Both the position numbers and the translations under genes were made by a program. The notes under the pieces are model-generated. The model did not search any database. It saw only the letters and a program-made list of their open reading frames with translations, and was not told the DNA's origin. A stretch of DNA of 64,000 nucleotides from Bacteroidota bacterium (lineage in GTDB: Bacteria > Bacteroidota > Bacteroidia > Cytophagales > Cyclobacteriaceae): the NCBI GenBank assembly GCA_016178785.1, contig JACOSO010000040.1, positions 1 through 64,000 on the forward strand. Direction: 5' to 3'. Below, piece after piece: positions 34,276-43,897 of this stretch (positions are counted from its first letter, which is position 1; each line of letters begins with the position of its first letter).

Positions 34276-34875
34276 TTATTTCAGCATCGCGGCAATAACG
34301 GGACGGGTTTTTTCGATGTATGCATAATCCAGTTTCAAACCCATCGGTGAGAGCATCTGCTGCATCATCTCGTACACATTCTTAACTTCGCTGTAGGGGC
34401 CAGTCACCGATTCATAAGCAGTAGATCCGTACTTATTCTTAACCGTTTTGTTTGCGCCCTTGTCTAAGAGCATCTTTACAATCTCCAGACGACAAAAGAA
34501 TGCGGACGAATGCAATGCTGTGGAGCCGTCATTGTTCGTCACATTTATGTCAGCACCTGCATCGATCAGAATTTTTGCTGCTTCCTTTTTTCCAAACACC
34601 GCGGCTGATATCAGAGGACTCGAGCCACCGTAGGGATCTTTTTCATTGATATTAGAGCCTGCAGAGATGTGCTGCTTCAGCGCAGCAAGGTTGTCGGTAA
34701 TTACAGCGGTATGAATGTCGACCTGGGGCGCCTTCACTTCCGATTTTGCAGCTGGGCCTGATTCCTTCTTTTGAGCTGAACTTTCTTTACTCTTGCAAGA
34801 GGCGAATACTACTAGTATTGCAAAAAAAGCAATCCGGGTTACTGATTTCATTGTGTTGATTTTTTGTGTTTTCAT
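34276..34875 (-). CDS. Ankyrin-repeat lipoprotein
   Basis: 199 residues from ATG 34875; ATG 34851 is an alternative. A lipobox (VVFASCKS) predicts a lipoprotein. Three ankyrin repeats follow, each with the TALHSSAF/GADIN pattern (DPYGGSSPLISAAVFGKKEAAKILIDAGADIN, then NNDGSTALHSSAF and KYGSTAYESV). Ankyrin repeats bind partner proteins; the partner is unknown. Divergent from the AraC-TPR regulator. Confidence 0.82.
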   Translation of the reverse strand: MKTQKINTMKSVTRIAFFAILVVFASCKSKESSAQKKESGPAAKSEVKAPQVDIHTAVITDNLAALKQHISAGSNINEKDPYGGSSPLISAAVFGKKEAAKILIDAGADINVTNNDGSTALHSSAFFCRLEIVKMLLDKGANKTVKNKYGSTAYESVTGPYSEVKNVYEMMQQMLSPMGLKLDYAYIEKTRPVIAAMLK

Positions 34876-35062
34876 AGTTCTAAAGTTTATTTTTTTGATG
34901 GCGTAAAGAACGCGTGACCACAAGAGTGGGGCTAAACAACCATGCGCACAAAAGCATCACATTTGCTGAAAACAGTGTAAATAATGACGCATCGATATAA
35001 ACTATGACGCAAATCTGGTTTTTGGGGTAAATTGGAGGCTCAAAAAAACGGTTCTAATTAAC

Positions 35063-37111
35063 ATGGCGGAGTCTCCCATCGAAAATGATTTCTTAAGCCA
35101 ACTCACGGCCACGATCGAGAAAAATATTGCCAACGAGCAGTTTGGCGTATCTGAATTGGCCGATGCCATGAACATGAGCCGCTCCAACCTGCTCCGCAAA
35201 GTGAAAAAGGAAACTAACCTTGCGGTGAATCAACTGATTCGTGACACGCGCCTGAAGCGCGGCATGGACTTGTTGCAAAAAACTTCGCTCAATGTTTCAG
35301 AAGTAGCACACCAGGTGGGTTTCAGCAGCACCTCTTATTTTATCAAATGCTTCCGCGAATATTATGGGTATCCACCGGGCGAAGCTGGCAAGAGGGGGCC
35401 GGAGGAAATAAATTCTGTTCCCGCTCCTTCATCAAACCGAAAAAGAAACATTTTTATCATTGGCTCGGTTGCGTTGGCGATTGCCGTAATCATCGGGTTG
35501 CTTATTTATTATAGTCCTTTATCTAAAGCAACCTCGTTGAAGAGGTCCATTGTCGTATTGCCGTTTAAAAACGAAAGCAACGACTCAACCAATGTTTATC
35601 TCATCAACGGACTAATGGAGTCTACACTTACCAACCTTCAGAAGATTGAAGATTTGAGAGTGATCAGCCGTACGTCATCCGAAAAATACAGGAGTCAGCG
35701 CAAATCCATTCCAGAAATGGCCAGGGAACTGAATGTGAATTACTTCGTGGAAGGAAGCGGTCAAAAAATTGGCAATGATATTTTATTGAACGTCCAGTTG
35801 ATCGAAGGCCCGAGCGACAAACATTTGTGGGCGAAGCAATATAAAAGAGAAGCCAAAGATATTTTTGCCCTGCAGCAGGAGGTTGCCAAAAATATTGTTG
35901 AAGAAATTCAAGCCATCATCACCCCTGAAGAAGAAAAGAAAATTGAAAAGATCCCTACCGACAATCTTGTGGCTTATGATTTCTTTTTGAAAGGAAGAGA
36001 ATTGTTGTCTCGTGGCGGAGGCGAAAACCTGAAGAAAGGCATCACGTATTTTAACAAAGCGATCGAACAGGACAGCAAGTTTGCTTTAGCATACGCTGAA
36101 GCCGTCATTGCTTACTATTACCTGGATGCATTCTCAACCGATCCGAAGTACACTGTTGAAATGAGCAACTATGCCGACAAGGCGTGGCTCTATGATTCGA
36201 AGTCGGACGAGTGCCTTGTGGCGAAAGCTTTATTTTACATGCACAAAAAGGAATATCAGCAAGCGATACCTTATCTCGAAAAAGCGCTGGAGTATAATCC
36301 CAATTCCGGTTTGGCCGTTCATTTCATTTCTGAACTATACAATGGCTTTACTCCCAACACCGCCAAGTATTTGCAATATGCACTGGTAGGAGTGCGGATA
36401 AATGTGTCGGCCGATTCTTCTACCGAAAGTTATACGTACATGCACCTGAGCAACGCACTGATACAAACCGGATTTATTGACGAAGCACTGAAGTATGTAG
36501 ATAAGTCCCTAGCTTATAATCCTAATAATCCATTTTCCGCATGGATCAGAGTCGGAGTCATGTTTGCGAAGACCAAAGACGGTGAGCTGAGTAAACAAAT
36601 GCTGATAAAAGAATTTAACAAAGACACCACACGGTTCTACCTCTTGCAAGAGATCGGAAAATCTTGCTTCTATCAGCGAGATTACAAGAATGCTTATAGG
36701 TATTACAAAAAATTTATTGAGGTGAAACAAGCCCAGCATCTCGACATTTATAAGAATGAAAATTTAAAGATCGGTATGGTGCTGTATAAACTGGGGATGA
36801 AAGAAAAATCAGAAGAGTATTTTAAGAGCTTTAAGGAATATGCCTTCAGTGATAATTCCATTTATAAAAATCTGAATTTGATGGGCTACTATGCATGGAT
36901 GGGTGATCAGCAAAAAGCAATGGAACACATGAAACTGTTCTCGAAGGAAGACAACATTCAATACTGGATTCTTTTTCTTGCCGATGATCCTGTATTTGAC
37001 AACATGAGGAACCTTCCCGAATTCAAAAAAGCGATGGCTGCTATCGAAAAGAAATTCTGGGACAATCACAAAAAGATTCGGGTGATGCTGGAAGAAAAAG
37101 GGCTGTTGTAA
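35063..37111 (+). CDS. AraC-TM-TolB-TPR membrane regulator
   Basis: 682 residues in an unusual order. Residues about 1-100 are an AraC-type DNA-binding domain (VSELADAMNMSRSNLLRKVKK and VSEVAHQVGFSSTSYFIKCFREYY). Residues about 133-150 form one transmembrane helix, 160-290 a TolB-like domain (SIVVLPFKNESND), and 300-660 TPR repeats. So the DNA-binding end is cytoplasmic and the sensor is periplasmic. Such one-component regulators occur in Bacteroidota. The divergent ankyrin lipoprotein is a possible target. Confidence 0.85.
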   Translation: MAESPIENDFLSQLTATIEKNIANEQFGVSELADAMNMSRSNLLRKVKKETNLAVNQLIRDTRLKRGMDLLQKTSLNVSEVAHQVGFSSTSYFIKCFREYYGYPPGEAGKRGPEEINSVPAPSSNRKRNIFIIGSVALAIAVIIGLLIYYSPLSKATSLKRSIVVLPFKNESNDSTNVYLINGLMESTLTNLQKIEDLRVISRTSSEKYRSQRKSIPEMARELNVNYFVEGSGQKIGNDILLNVQLIEGPSDKHLWAKQYKREAKDIFALQQEVAKNIVEEIQAIITPEEEKKIEKIPTDNLVAYDFFLKGRELLSRGGGENLKKGITYFNKAIEQDSKFALAYAEAVIAYYYLDAFSTDPKYTVEMSNYADKAWLYDSKSDECLVAKALFYMHKKEYQQAIPYLEKALEYNPNSGLAVHFISELYNGFTPNTAKYLQYALVGVRINVSADSSTESYTYMHLSNALIQTGFIDEALKYVDKSLAYNPNNPFSAWIRVGVMFAKTKDGELSKQMLIKEFNKDTTRFYLLQEIGKSCFYQRDYKNAYRYYKKFIEVKQAQHLDIYKNENLKIGMVLYKLGMKEKSEEYFKSFKEYAFSDNSIYKNLNLMGYYAWMGDQQKAMEHMKLFSKEDNIQYWILFLADDPVFDNMRNLPEFKKAMAAIEKKFWDNHKKIRVMLEEKGLL

Positions 37112-37152
37112 TGAGCAAACCCCAATTTTTTTCAAGAGCAAGGGCTGCGTGT

Positions 37153-37160
37153 TATCTTTG
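37153..37160 (+). promoter_or_regulatory. Candidate -7 box for the Crp-type regulator
   Basis: TATCTTTG, 21 nt before ATG 37182, matches TAnnTTTG. Confidence 0.5.
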
Positions 37161-37181
37161 GATCTAACAAACCAAGCGTAA

Positions 37182-37745
37182 ATGGTTGACTTCCCTCAAT
37201 TCTGCAGGCAATTCACGCCACTTGACCAATTTGCAACAGACGAGTTATTTAAAAACTTGAAAATCAAAGCCGTTCAAAAAGGTGACTATTTATTACGGAC
37301 TGGTGAGGTGTGCAGGTATTTATTTTTTATCAATGAAGGACTTGTAAAATCTTTTTTTTTCAAGAATGGCAAAGAATTCGTCATGCGCTTCTTTTCTGAA
37401 AACGTATTGTTTACAGTCTTTGATAGTTATCTCACACAAACACCCTCCAATTTTAATATCGTGGCTTTAGAGAATACCACCGTAACAATGATTGGTCAAA
37501 CAGAAATGGAAAGGCTTTGTAAGAAATATCATGGCATGGAAACATTTTTTAGAAAGCTGGTTTCTATTGCAACAGTAAAAATGATGAAGCGAATTAGTGA
37601 GATGCTGGAAGAAAATGCTACCGAACGATACCATCAATTTGTAAAAGAAAACAATCCGGTACTTCAACGCATCAGCCTTGGCGACTTGGCAAGCTATCTT
37701 GGCATCACACAACAATCGTTAAGCAGAATCAGGGCTAAGAAGTGA
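37182..37745 (+). CDS. Crp/Fnr family transcriptional regulator
   Basis: 187 residues: an N-terminal cNMP-binding fold (KAVQKGDYLLRTGEVCRYLFFINEGLVKSFF), a helical linker (KLVSIATVKMMKRISEML) and a C-terminal HTH (ISLGDLASYLGITQQSLSRIRAK). The nucleotide-binding Arg/Glu pattern of true CRP is not clear, so the ligand is uncertain. A YceI-family gene follows 61 nt downstream and may be regulated by it. Confidence 0.88.
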   Translation: MVDFPQFCRQFTPLDQFATDELFKNLKIKAVQKGDYLLRTGEVCRYLFFINEGLVKSFFFKNGKEFVMRFFSENVLFTVFDSYLTQTPSNFNIVALENTTVTMIGQTEMERLCKKYHGMETFFRKLVSIATVKMMKRISEMLEENATERYHQFVKENNPVLQRISLGDLASYLGITQQSLSRIRAKK

Positions 37746-37805
37746 ATTTACCATTTGGTAAAAGATAACTCGCTTGCTGTTTTTAGGTTTGTAAAAAACT
37801 TAATC

Positions 37806-38363
37806 ATGACAGCAAAAGCAAAATCGAAATGGGTGATTGACCCTAATCATTCTGAAGTTCAATTTAAGGTGAAGCACCTAATGATATCCAATGTCTCGGG
37901 TACTTTTAAAGTATTTAATGGCGATGTTCAAAATGAAAACGAAGACTTTAGCGATGCGAAGGTTCACTTTGAAATTGACACGAACAGCATAGACACCAAC
38001 CATGAAGGACGGGATGCCGATCTTAAATCTCCTCATTTTTTGGATACTCAAAAATTCCCAAAAATTCTATTTCATGGTCTGCTTCAAAAAAAAGATGACA
38101 ACTACGAACTACAGGGAGAATTGACTCTATGCGCAACGAAAAGAAGTGTTAAACTGGAGGTTGAATTTACCGGTATAGGAAAAGGAAGATTTGGTGATAC
38201 TCGGGCTGGCTTTGAGGTAAATGGAAAAATAAACCGAAAAGACTTTGGCTTGAACTGGAGTTTATTGACGGAGACAGGAAGTCTTGTTGTTGGAGAAGAA
38301 ATAAAGCTTCACTTTGACGTGCAACTGATAAAGCAAACAGATGAAGTTGCATCAGAAATTTAA
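37806..38363 (+). CDS. YceI-family protein
   Basis: 185 residues from ATG 37806. YceI hallmarks: KWVIDPNHSEVQFKVKHLMIS, VSGTFKVFNGDV, HFEIDTNSIDTNHEGRDADLKSPHFLDTQKFPKI and FGLNWS. YceI proteins bind polyisoprenoid lipids in a beta-barrel; no signal peptide is seen here, so this one may be cytoplasmic. Close to and probably co-transcribed with the Crp-type gene. Confidence 0.9.
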   Translation: MTAKAKSKWVIDPNHSEVQFKVKHLMISNVSGTFKVFNGDVQNENEDFSDAKVHFEIDTNSIDTNHEGRDADLKSPHFLDTQKFPKILFHGLLQKKDDNYELQGELTLCATKRSVKLEVEFTGIGKGRFGDTRAGFEVNGKINRKDFGLNWSLLTETGSLVVGEEIKLHFDVQLIKQTDEVASEI

Positions 38364-38453
38364 TGTTGGTATGGGAAAGTCTATTGAAAAAGTGTGCTAT
38401 GTGTTTTTTTAGATTTTTTAAATCTGATTTCAGTCTCCATCTGATATAGGCCA

Positions 38454-41400
38454 CTAAAGCATACCTAAATCTTGTTGAAACGTTAGCGTGACAGTAGTGC
38501 CAACATCTATCTGGCTTTGAATGCCCACCCCACCATTCATTGAGTCCATTTCAATTTTGACAAGATATAAGCCAAGTCCCTTTCCCTCTCGTTTGGAGTT
38601 TAATCGAGAGAATGGTTTGAACAGTTTTTCACGCTGCGACTCCGCATCAAATCCTATTCCGTTATCAGAAAATGCGATCTGAACGGAATCATCAGTTCTC
38701 AAGGATGAGATATTGATACTTGACCACTTTCGGTCATCTGAATACTTAACACTATTGCTGATCACATTGTAAAATACAGAATAGACATAGGGCTGAATGC
38801 CACGAATAGAAAGGGAATGGTCTACGGTATTAACTACTGTTATTTTTTTCTTTTGAATCTCGGGGTGAAGCGCACTCAAGACTTTTCGAATCATCAGTCC
38901 TGCTTTGATAGTAGAAAAAGATTCGGCAACGCTTTTTTTAACTTGAAGAATGGTAGCTATATCACGAATTACCTCGTCCAGATCATTCGCAGAATCCTGA
39001 ATTTTATTAATTATCTCTTTATTGATGGGATCGGCCAATTCAGTACTATTAAAGATCGAGGTGAGGCCCATCAGTCTAGCAACAGGGCCACGTAGATTAT
39101 GGGCTGTCATAAAAGCGAACTGTTCTAACTGTAAATTTTGTTCCATCAATTCATAATTGGAAAGTGACAGTTCCGTTGTTCTTTCCTTTACGTTTTGCTC
39201 AAGTCCGGCCTTCGCCTTCTCCAATAAAATATTTTGTTGTTCAATCAGTTCCTTTTGTTGCAATAAGTTATCGCGTTGCGATGCCGTTTCGTCACTCAAC
39301 TGTTTTAATTCTTCTACCTGCGCTAAAATTTCTTCGTTTTTATTCAAGATTACTTCGCTTTGCGCTGTAATTTCTTTGTTCTTATGTAAAATCTCTTTTG
39401 TCCGCTCAGCTACCTTCTGTTCCAGTTCCCGCTTCTCTGCTCTCAGTCTTTTGTTGTAAATAATCACTCCGGTGCCGATGGCTATCGACCCCAAAAGGCG
39501 GTACGCACCAATGGCGCCTGCCTGCATATACCAAACTTTATTTACGCTGAAGTTGTAAATAAGAGGATCGCTCCATTGATAGCCACCTACTTGCCTGGCT
39601 TTGATCTCTAACCGATAATTGCCGTCTTTAAGATTGGATAAGACTAATGAATCGTAAGCTAAAAGATTGGTCCATCGGTCATTATTATAGCCTATCAGGC
39701 GATAGGCATATTGAATTGACTTGACAGGAAATGTAAGAGAAACAAAGTCAAAGGTTAGGTTTGGCTTGTAAGAGAAAGTGTTTCCGTTTTGCTTTTGCCC
39801 GTCTGCTGTTACAGAAATAATAATAGGGGCTCCGGTTTTTTTCCATGGAACGGAGCCCGAATATGAAATAAAAAAACCCTCCCTAGATCCGACCCATATC
39901 GTTCCATCTTCTGTTGAATAAATTGAACGATAGGTCATGAAGTTGGAGGCAAAACCTGACTTCTGATCAAAGAGGGTATAACTATTATTGTGTCCATCAT
40001 ACCGAACCACTCCGCTACGGTCTGTGCTGAACCATATCATTCCATCGTTGGCTACGGTTATCGCAACAACTTCATTTTCATATAATTCATCAAAGTAGAT
40101 TTTTTCAATGGTCTTGTTTTTATAACGAAGCAATCCGGCTGTGGAAGCCAGCCATATCACACTGTCAGTTCCGATGGCTAAATCATGTACTTCGAAGTTT
40201 TCTCCATAATCAAATTCCATTTCGGCACTGATATTGATAAACCGGTCTTTCGCGGAAACATATTGATACAGGTAAGATTTTTCACCAATACCGGCACAGA
40301 ACAGCTGACCATAAGGGGATTCTTTCGTTGCAAGCACGCGGCTTTGAAAACCTTTTGTCTCACCATAGTCAATTAAAACCAGATCATGCGTAATCTTTAA
40401 TACTCCGGTTATAGGTTTTGTTCCTTGAGCTTGCGAGACCCAAACATTTTTCGTTCTGTCGGGGTACATATAAAAAACATTATCACCTCTTTCCCGCAGG
40501 TCAATGAGCTTTGAATATTTATTGTCTTCAAAATAGAATAGCGTAAAATCAGCTTTAGCAACCCACAACCGATTGTCGTGAGCGGTAACAGCTTGCACAA
40601 TTTGATTAAGCCCTGCAGCCGAATGTGAACCTATGTATTCATTCTCTCCTTCGGCCTTTCGACACTCAAACAGTCCATCATCGCTCTCCAGATAAATTTG
40701 GCCATTCGTAAGAAATGCTGCTTGTTCGAAAGAGGCAAGTGGGACATCCGAGCTTATTCGTTTGAATGGCCGCTCGCGTAATAAGGCAAGACCTTTAGAA
40801 CAAATGAGCCAGATATTGGCATCATCACAAACAATTTTTCGAATGTCTTTGAAAGGAAGATCAACCATGCGGTGAGGCTCGCTCCCATCCATCACTTTTG
40901 AAAAAGAAAAACTCTGACCCGATTCCCTACCCAGCCATAACCCGTGGTCGGCACTGCTGATCAATATCCTGTCATTAAACTTGGTGACATCAGTTATATG
41001 AATAGAAGGTGGCAAGCCCTTCTGCATTAGTTCTGAAATTTTATGTTCATTGTTAAGTTTAAATATTTTCGATTTAGTAAGTAGAAAACACAGGGTATCA
41101 TTGTAAGAAATGAGTTTCTCGACACCCTCAAAATTTTTGTTGACAGTGAAGTGCACAAATTTTTGGCTGGCGCTATGCCATTGATAAATCGAACCGTCTG
41201 GTATCACCAATTGCAAGATCCCATTGGCAGAACTAAGTATGCACTCCTCAAAATGAAAATGGGAGTCATCCAAATTAAATTGGATCAAAGTCTTATTTTC
41301 AAATTGGTAAAGGCCATTGCTGCATAGAAGCCATAGCGCTTTGCCATTATTCCATGGCTCAATACTTATGATCGATTTGATCTCAAAACCTTTTGTATTT

Positions 41401-41732
41401 AAATAAGCAGAAAATTGAGAGTCGGATTCCTTACCATTTTTAAGAGTTAATATCTCCTTCTCTCCAATGGCTAATGATCCATCGCTGACTACTGCAAACT
41501 TTTTGAAGATTCCTTTATTAGTAGTTGTAAACGTTTTTCCGTTAAACTGAATCAGCCCTTGATCAGTGGCTAACCAAACAAAGCCCGATGAATCTTGATA
41601 GATATCATTCAACTTACCGGGGGGCAGTCCATCTTTTTCAGTAAATAATGTAACATGGAATACTTGTCCGAAAACTGCGGACGCAGAAAGGATGATCGCA
41701 AAGAGGATATTACACTTCAGTTTGTTAGCCAT
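38454..41732 (-). CDS. Two-component regulator propeller histidine kinase
   Basis: 1092 residues. A signal peptide (about 1-22) is followed by a two-bladed regulator propeller region of about 620 residues (repeats like DSSGFVWLATDQGLIQFN). A Y_Y_Y Ig-like domain follows (about 650-720), then a membrane helix (about 735-755), a coiled coil, an H-box with the phosphoacceptor H (about 878, TAHNLRGPVARLMG) and a HATPase domain (N box VISNSVKYSDD, G box FSDNGIGFD, KGLGLYLVKIEM). Bacteroidota proteins of this design sense extracellular carbohydrates; no receiver domain is fused. Confidence 0.9.
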   Translation of the reverse strand: MANKLKCNILFAIILSASAVFGQVFHVTLFTEKDGLPPGKLNDIYQDSSGFVWLATDQGLIQFNGKTFTTTNKGIFKKFAVVSDGSLAIGEKEILTLKNGKESDSQFSAYLNTKGFEIKSIISIEPWNNGKALWLLCSNGLYQFENKTLIQFNLDDSHFHFEECILSSANGILQLVIPDGSIYQWHSASQKFVHFTVNKNFEGVEKLISYNDTLCFLLTKSKIFKLNNEHKISELMQKGLPPSIHITDVTKFNDRILISSADHGLWLGRESGQSFSFSKVMDGSEPHRMVDLPFKDIRKIVCDDANIWLICSKGLALLRERPFKRISSDVPLASFEQAAFLTNGQIYLESDDGLFECRKAEGENEYIGSHSAAGLNQIVQAVTAHDNRLWVAKADFTLFYFEDNKYSKLIDLRERGDNVFYMYPDRTKNVWVSQAQGTKPITGVLKITHDLVLIDYGETKGFQSRVLATKESPYGQLFCAGIGEKSYLYQYVSAKDRFINISAEMEFDYGENFEVHDLAIGTDSVIWLASTAGLLRYKNKTIEKIYFDELYENEVVAITVANDGMIWFSTDRSGVVRYDGHNNSYTLFDQKSGFASNFMTYRSIYSTEDGTIWVGSREGFFISYSGSVPWKKTGAPIIISVTADGQKQNGNTFSYKPNLTFDFVSLTFPVKSIQYAYRLIGYNNDRWTNLLAYDSLVLSNLKDGNYRLEIKARQVGGYQWSDPLIYNFSVNKVWYMQAGAIGAYRLLGSIAIGTGVIIYNKRLRAEKRELEQKVAERTKEILHKNKEITAQSEVILNKNEEILAQVEELKQLSDETASQRDNLLQQKELIEQQNILLEKAKAGLEQNVKERTTELSLSNYELMEQNLQLEQFAFMTAHNLRGPVARLMGLTSIFNSTELADPINKEIINKIQDSANDLDEVIRDIATILQVKKSVAESFSTIKAGLMIRKVLSALHPEIQKKKITVVNTVDHSLSIRGIQPYVYSVFYNVISNSVKYSDDRKWSSINISSLRTDDSVQIAFSDNGIGFDAESQREKLFKPFSRLNSKREGKGLGLYLVKIEMDSMNGGVGIQSQIDVGTTVTLTFQQDLGML

Positions 41733-41930
41733 TGTAATTGATCAAAAAACACGAGCTATTACAATCACTATAAAAGTTACATTCTTAAATTTAATTATTC
41801 TAAAAACGAAAAGAATATTTACTCGACCATTATGCCGTATGCCTCAGGCTAAGTTGCACAACCGCAAATTTCACAATACTGAAACTGGTTGGTGGCTGCA
41901 CCAAACCCTAATCAAAATCTGATAGATCAT

Positions 41931-42857
41931 TTATTCTTGGTAGAAGCGAATCTCCTTTTCCAGCAGGCGGTTCATCTCTTTTATTACATGATCAAGCTCT
42001 GTTGATGAATCATACAACATACTGAGAAGTTCTTTCTTTTGATCAACATTATCTTCACGTTTGATCAATAACAGCAGCCCGAGCATTCGGGCCAATGGCG
42101 CTCGCAATTCATGCGAGTTCATGTGCGCATACTTCGTTAGTTGGCTGAGCTGATCATTGATTTTATCGGTGCGCTCCTTAACCATTTGCTCCAGGCTTTC
42201 ATTCAATTCCTTTATGCCGTCATTAGAGGCCTTGAGTTCTTCATTCAGGCTCTGAAGTTCATTATTAGCGGCTGTCAATTCGATTGTCCTACGCTCCACC
42301 ATCTGCTCCAAATTTTTATTGCTGTGTTCCAGCGCCTTTCTGATTTCAAACTGCATCAAATAAAAACCCGTGACCAATGATGTCGCAATAATTTCAAAAC
42401 CACTGGCAGGCAAGATTGACATGTAAGATTCCACGAAGGTTTCATCGCCATTCGAGACCATTTGAAGCGCCATAACTACGAGCGGAAGAAGAAGAAACAA
42501 ATAGTAGGCAATGGTTATGCACATCGAAGTCACGCCAAAAAGGATATTCGGTAATATTTTTCTCTCAAGCTGTCTAAAGGCTACCCAAGCAACAAACAGA
42601 GGCAAGAGATGTACAATATATACTGCCCAATAAGGAACTTCCGAAGGTGAATTAATAAGCGTAAACAGGCTTAGCACAATTATAAAAAGTGGATTACGAA
42701 GATGAAATAAACAGATCAACAACGGTATCTCTCTTAAATTGATATCGCCCACTCCGACCTCACTCAACACTCCAGACAGGACGCCAAATAAAATGGTGTA
42801 AGCAGCATCCTTTAAATATGGATTATCAAGTGAGCGTTGGCTTGGTAAAGAAATCAT
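41931..42857 (-). CDS. Membrane protein with a kinase-like H-box but no ATPase domain
   Basis: 308 residues from ATG 42857 (a TTG at 42905 in frame is less likely). About five or six membrane helices fill residues 1-175, then a coiled coil and an H-box domain with His 249 (YAHMNSHELRAPLARMLG). The gene stops at residue 308 without the N, G1, F and G2 boxes that follow in complete kinases. So it can be phosphorylated only by another kinase, perhaps the neighbouring 38454 protein, or it is a partial kinase. It lies next to that propeller kinase on the same strand. Confidence 0.75.
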   Translation of the reverse strand: MISLPSQRSLDNPYLKDAAYTILFGVLSGVLSEVGVGDINLREIPLLICLFHLRNPLFIIVLSLFTLINSPSEVPYWAVYIVHLLPLFVAWVAFRQLERKILPNILFGVTSMCITIAYYLFLLLPLVVMALQMVSNGDETFVESYMSILPASGFEIIATSLVTGFYLMQFEIRKALEHSNKNLEQMVERRTIELTAANNELQSLNEELKASNDGIKELNESLEQMVKERTDKINDQLSQLTKYAHMNSHELRAPLARMLGLLLLIKREDNVDQKKELLSMLYDSSTELDHVIKEMNRLLEKEIRFYQE

Positions 42858-43107
42858 AATTATCCTAAGTCGACTTCGAAGATTGATAAGGGTTTTACTC
42901 ACCAATAAGAAATTGCAAGGTATTTACTTTTTCTCACCTAAAAAGGGTGGCTGCCTGATCATCATTCGCTGCAACCTGCTGTCTTTGCAGGCATTCTTCA
43001 CCACAAAACTTTTAAAATAGAATTTTGTTCATAACCCTTCTTTGGGTAAAACATCGGCCGAAAAATTTTATATGGCATCTTCAAGGAATCTGTCTGAGCG
43101 AGGGGAC

Positions 43108-43115
43108 TATATTTG
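43108..43115 (+). promoter_or_regulatory. Candidate -7 box for the AlkD-like gene
   Basis: TATATTTG, 30 nt before ATG 43146, matches TAnnTTTG. Confidence 0.5.
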
Positions 43116-43145
43116 CTTTCACGCTAAAAATAAGATTTAGATAGT

Positions 43146-43880
43146 ATGGCAATCATCAAAAAGACAATAAAGAGCGGTACAGTATTTGGCAAATTAGCAG
43201 CCAAGCAATTTCTTAAACAACTGATGGCACTTCCCCCTGGCGAAGATAACGCCCGGTATTTCAGAGATGAAGACAAGAAGAATAAGATCCTGGGCGTGCG
43301 TATGCTCAATATTTTCAAGCTCGCTAAACAATTTGCCCAAATGGATCTTGACGAAATAGAGAAGTTGCTTGATAGCGAGTATTATGAAGCACGGATGGGT
43401 GCCGTCAGCATTATGGACTTTCAAGCGAGAGAGAAAAAAATTACAGCCGAAAAAAGGAAAGAGTTATTTGACCTATACATCAACAAGCATGATCGGATAA
43501 ACAATTGGGATCTGATCGATCGGAGTGCGCCTTTTGTGGTGGGTGGCTACTTGTTTGACAAACCCAGAACGATTCTTTACAAACTCGCTAAATCAAAAAA
43601 TGTTTGGGAGCGAAGGACGGCCATTGTCAGCACCTATTTCTTCATCCGCCAGAACGATCTTGACGACACTTTTAAAATTGCAGAGTTGCTGGTAGATGAT
43701 AAACACGATTTGATCCATAAAGCCGTGGGCAGTTGGGTGCGTGAAGCAGGCAAACGCGACAAACTGAAACTACTGGGTTTCCTGGACAAATACGCTGGGG
43801 TGATGCCAAGGGTCACGTTGCGGTATGCTGTAGAAAAACTCAATCCGAAGCAAAAAGAGTTTTACATGAACCTAAGCTAG
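43146..43880 (+). CDS. AlkD-like DNA alkylation repair protein
   Basis: 244 residues, all alpha-helical (HEAT-like). The NNWDLIDRSAP block carries the Trp and catalytic Asp, and WERRTAIVSTYFFIR and VGSWVREAGKRD supply further conserved Trp and Arg residues of AlkD glycosylases, which remove bulky N3- and N7-alkylpurines without base flipping. Single gene with its own -7 box. Identification rests on these motifs. Confidence 0.87.
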   Translation: MAIIKKTIKSGTVFGKLAAKQFLKQLMALPPGEDNARYFRDEDKKNKILGVRMLNIFKLAKQFAQMDLDEIEKLLDSEYYEARMGAVSIMDFQAREKKITAEKRKELFDLYINKHDRINNWDLIDRSAPFVVGGYLFDKPRTILYKLAKSKNVWERRTAIVSTYFFIRQNDLDDTFKIAELLVDDKHDLIHKAVGSWVREAGKRDKLKLLGFLDKYAGVMPRVTLRYAVEKLNPKQKEFYMNLS

Positions 43881-43897
43881 CAGCATATTGATTAACC

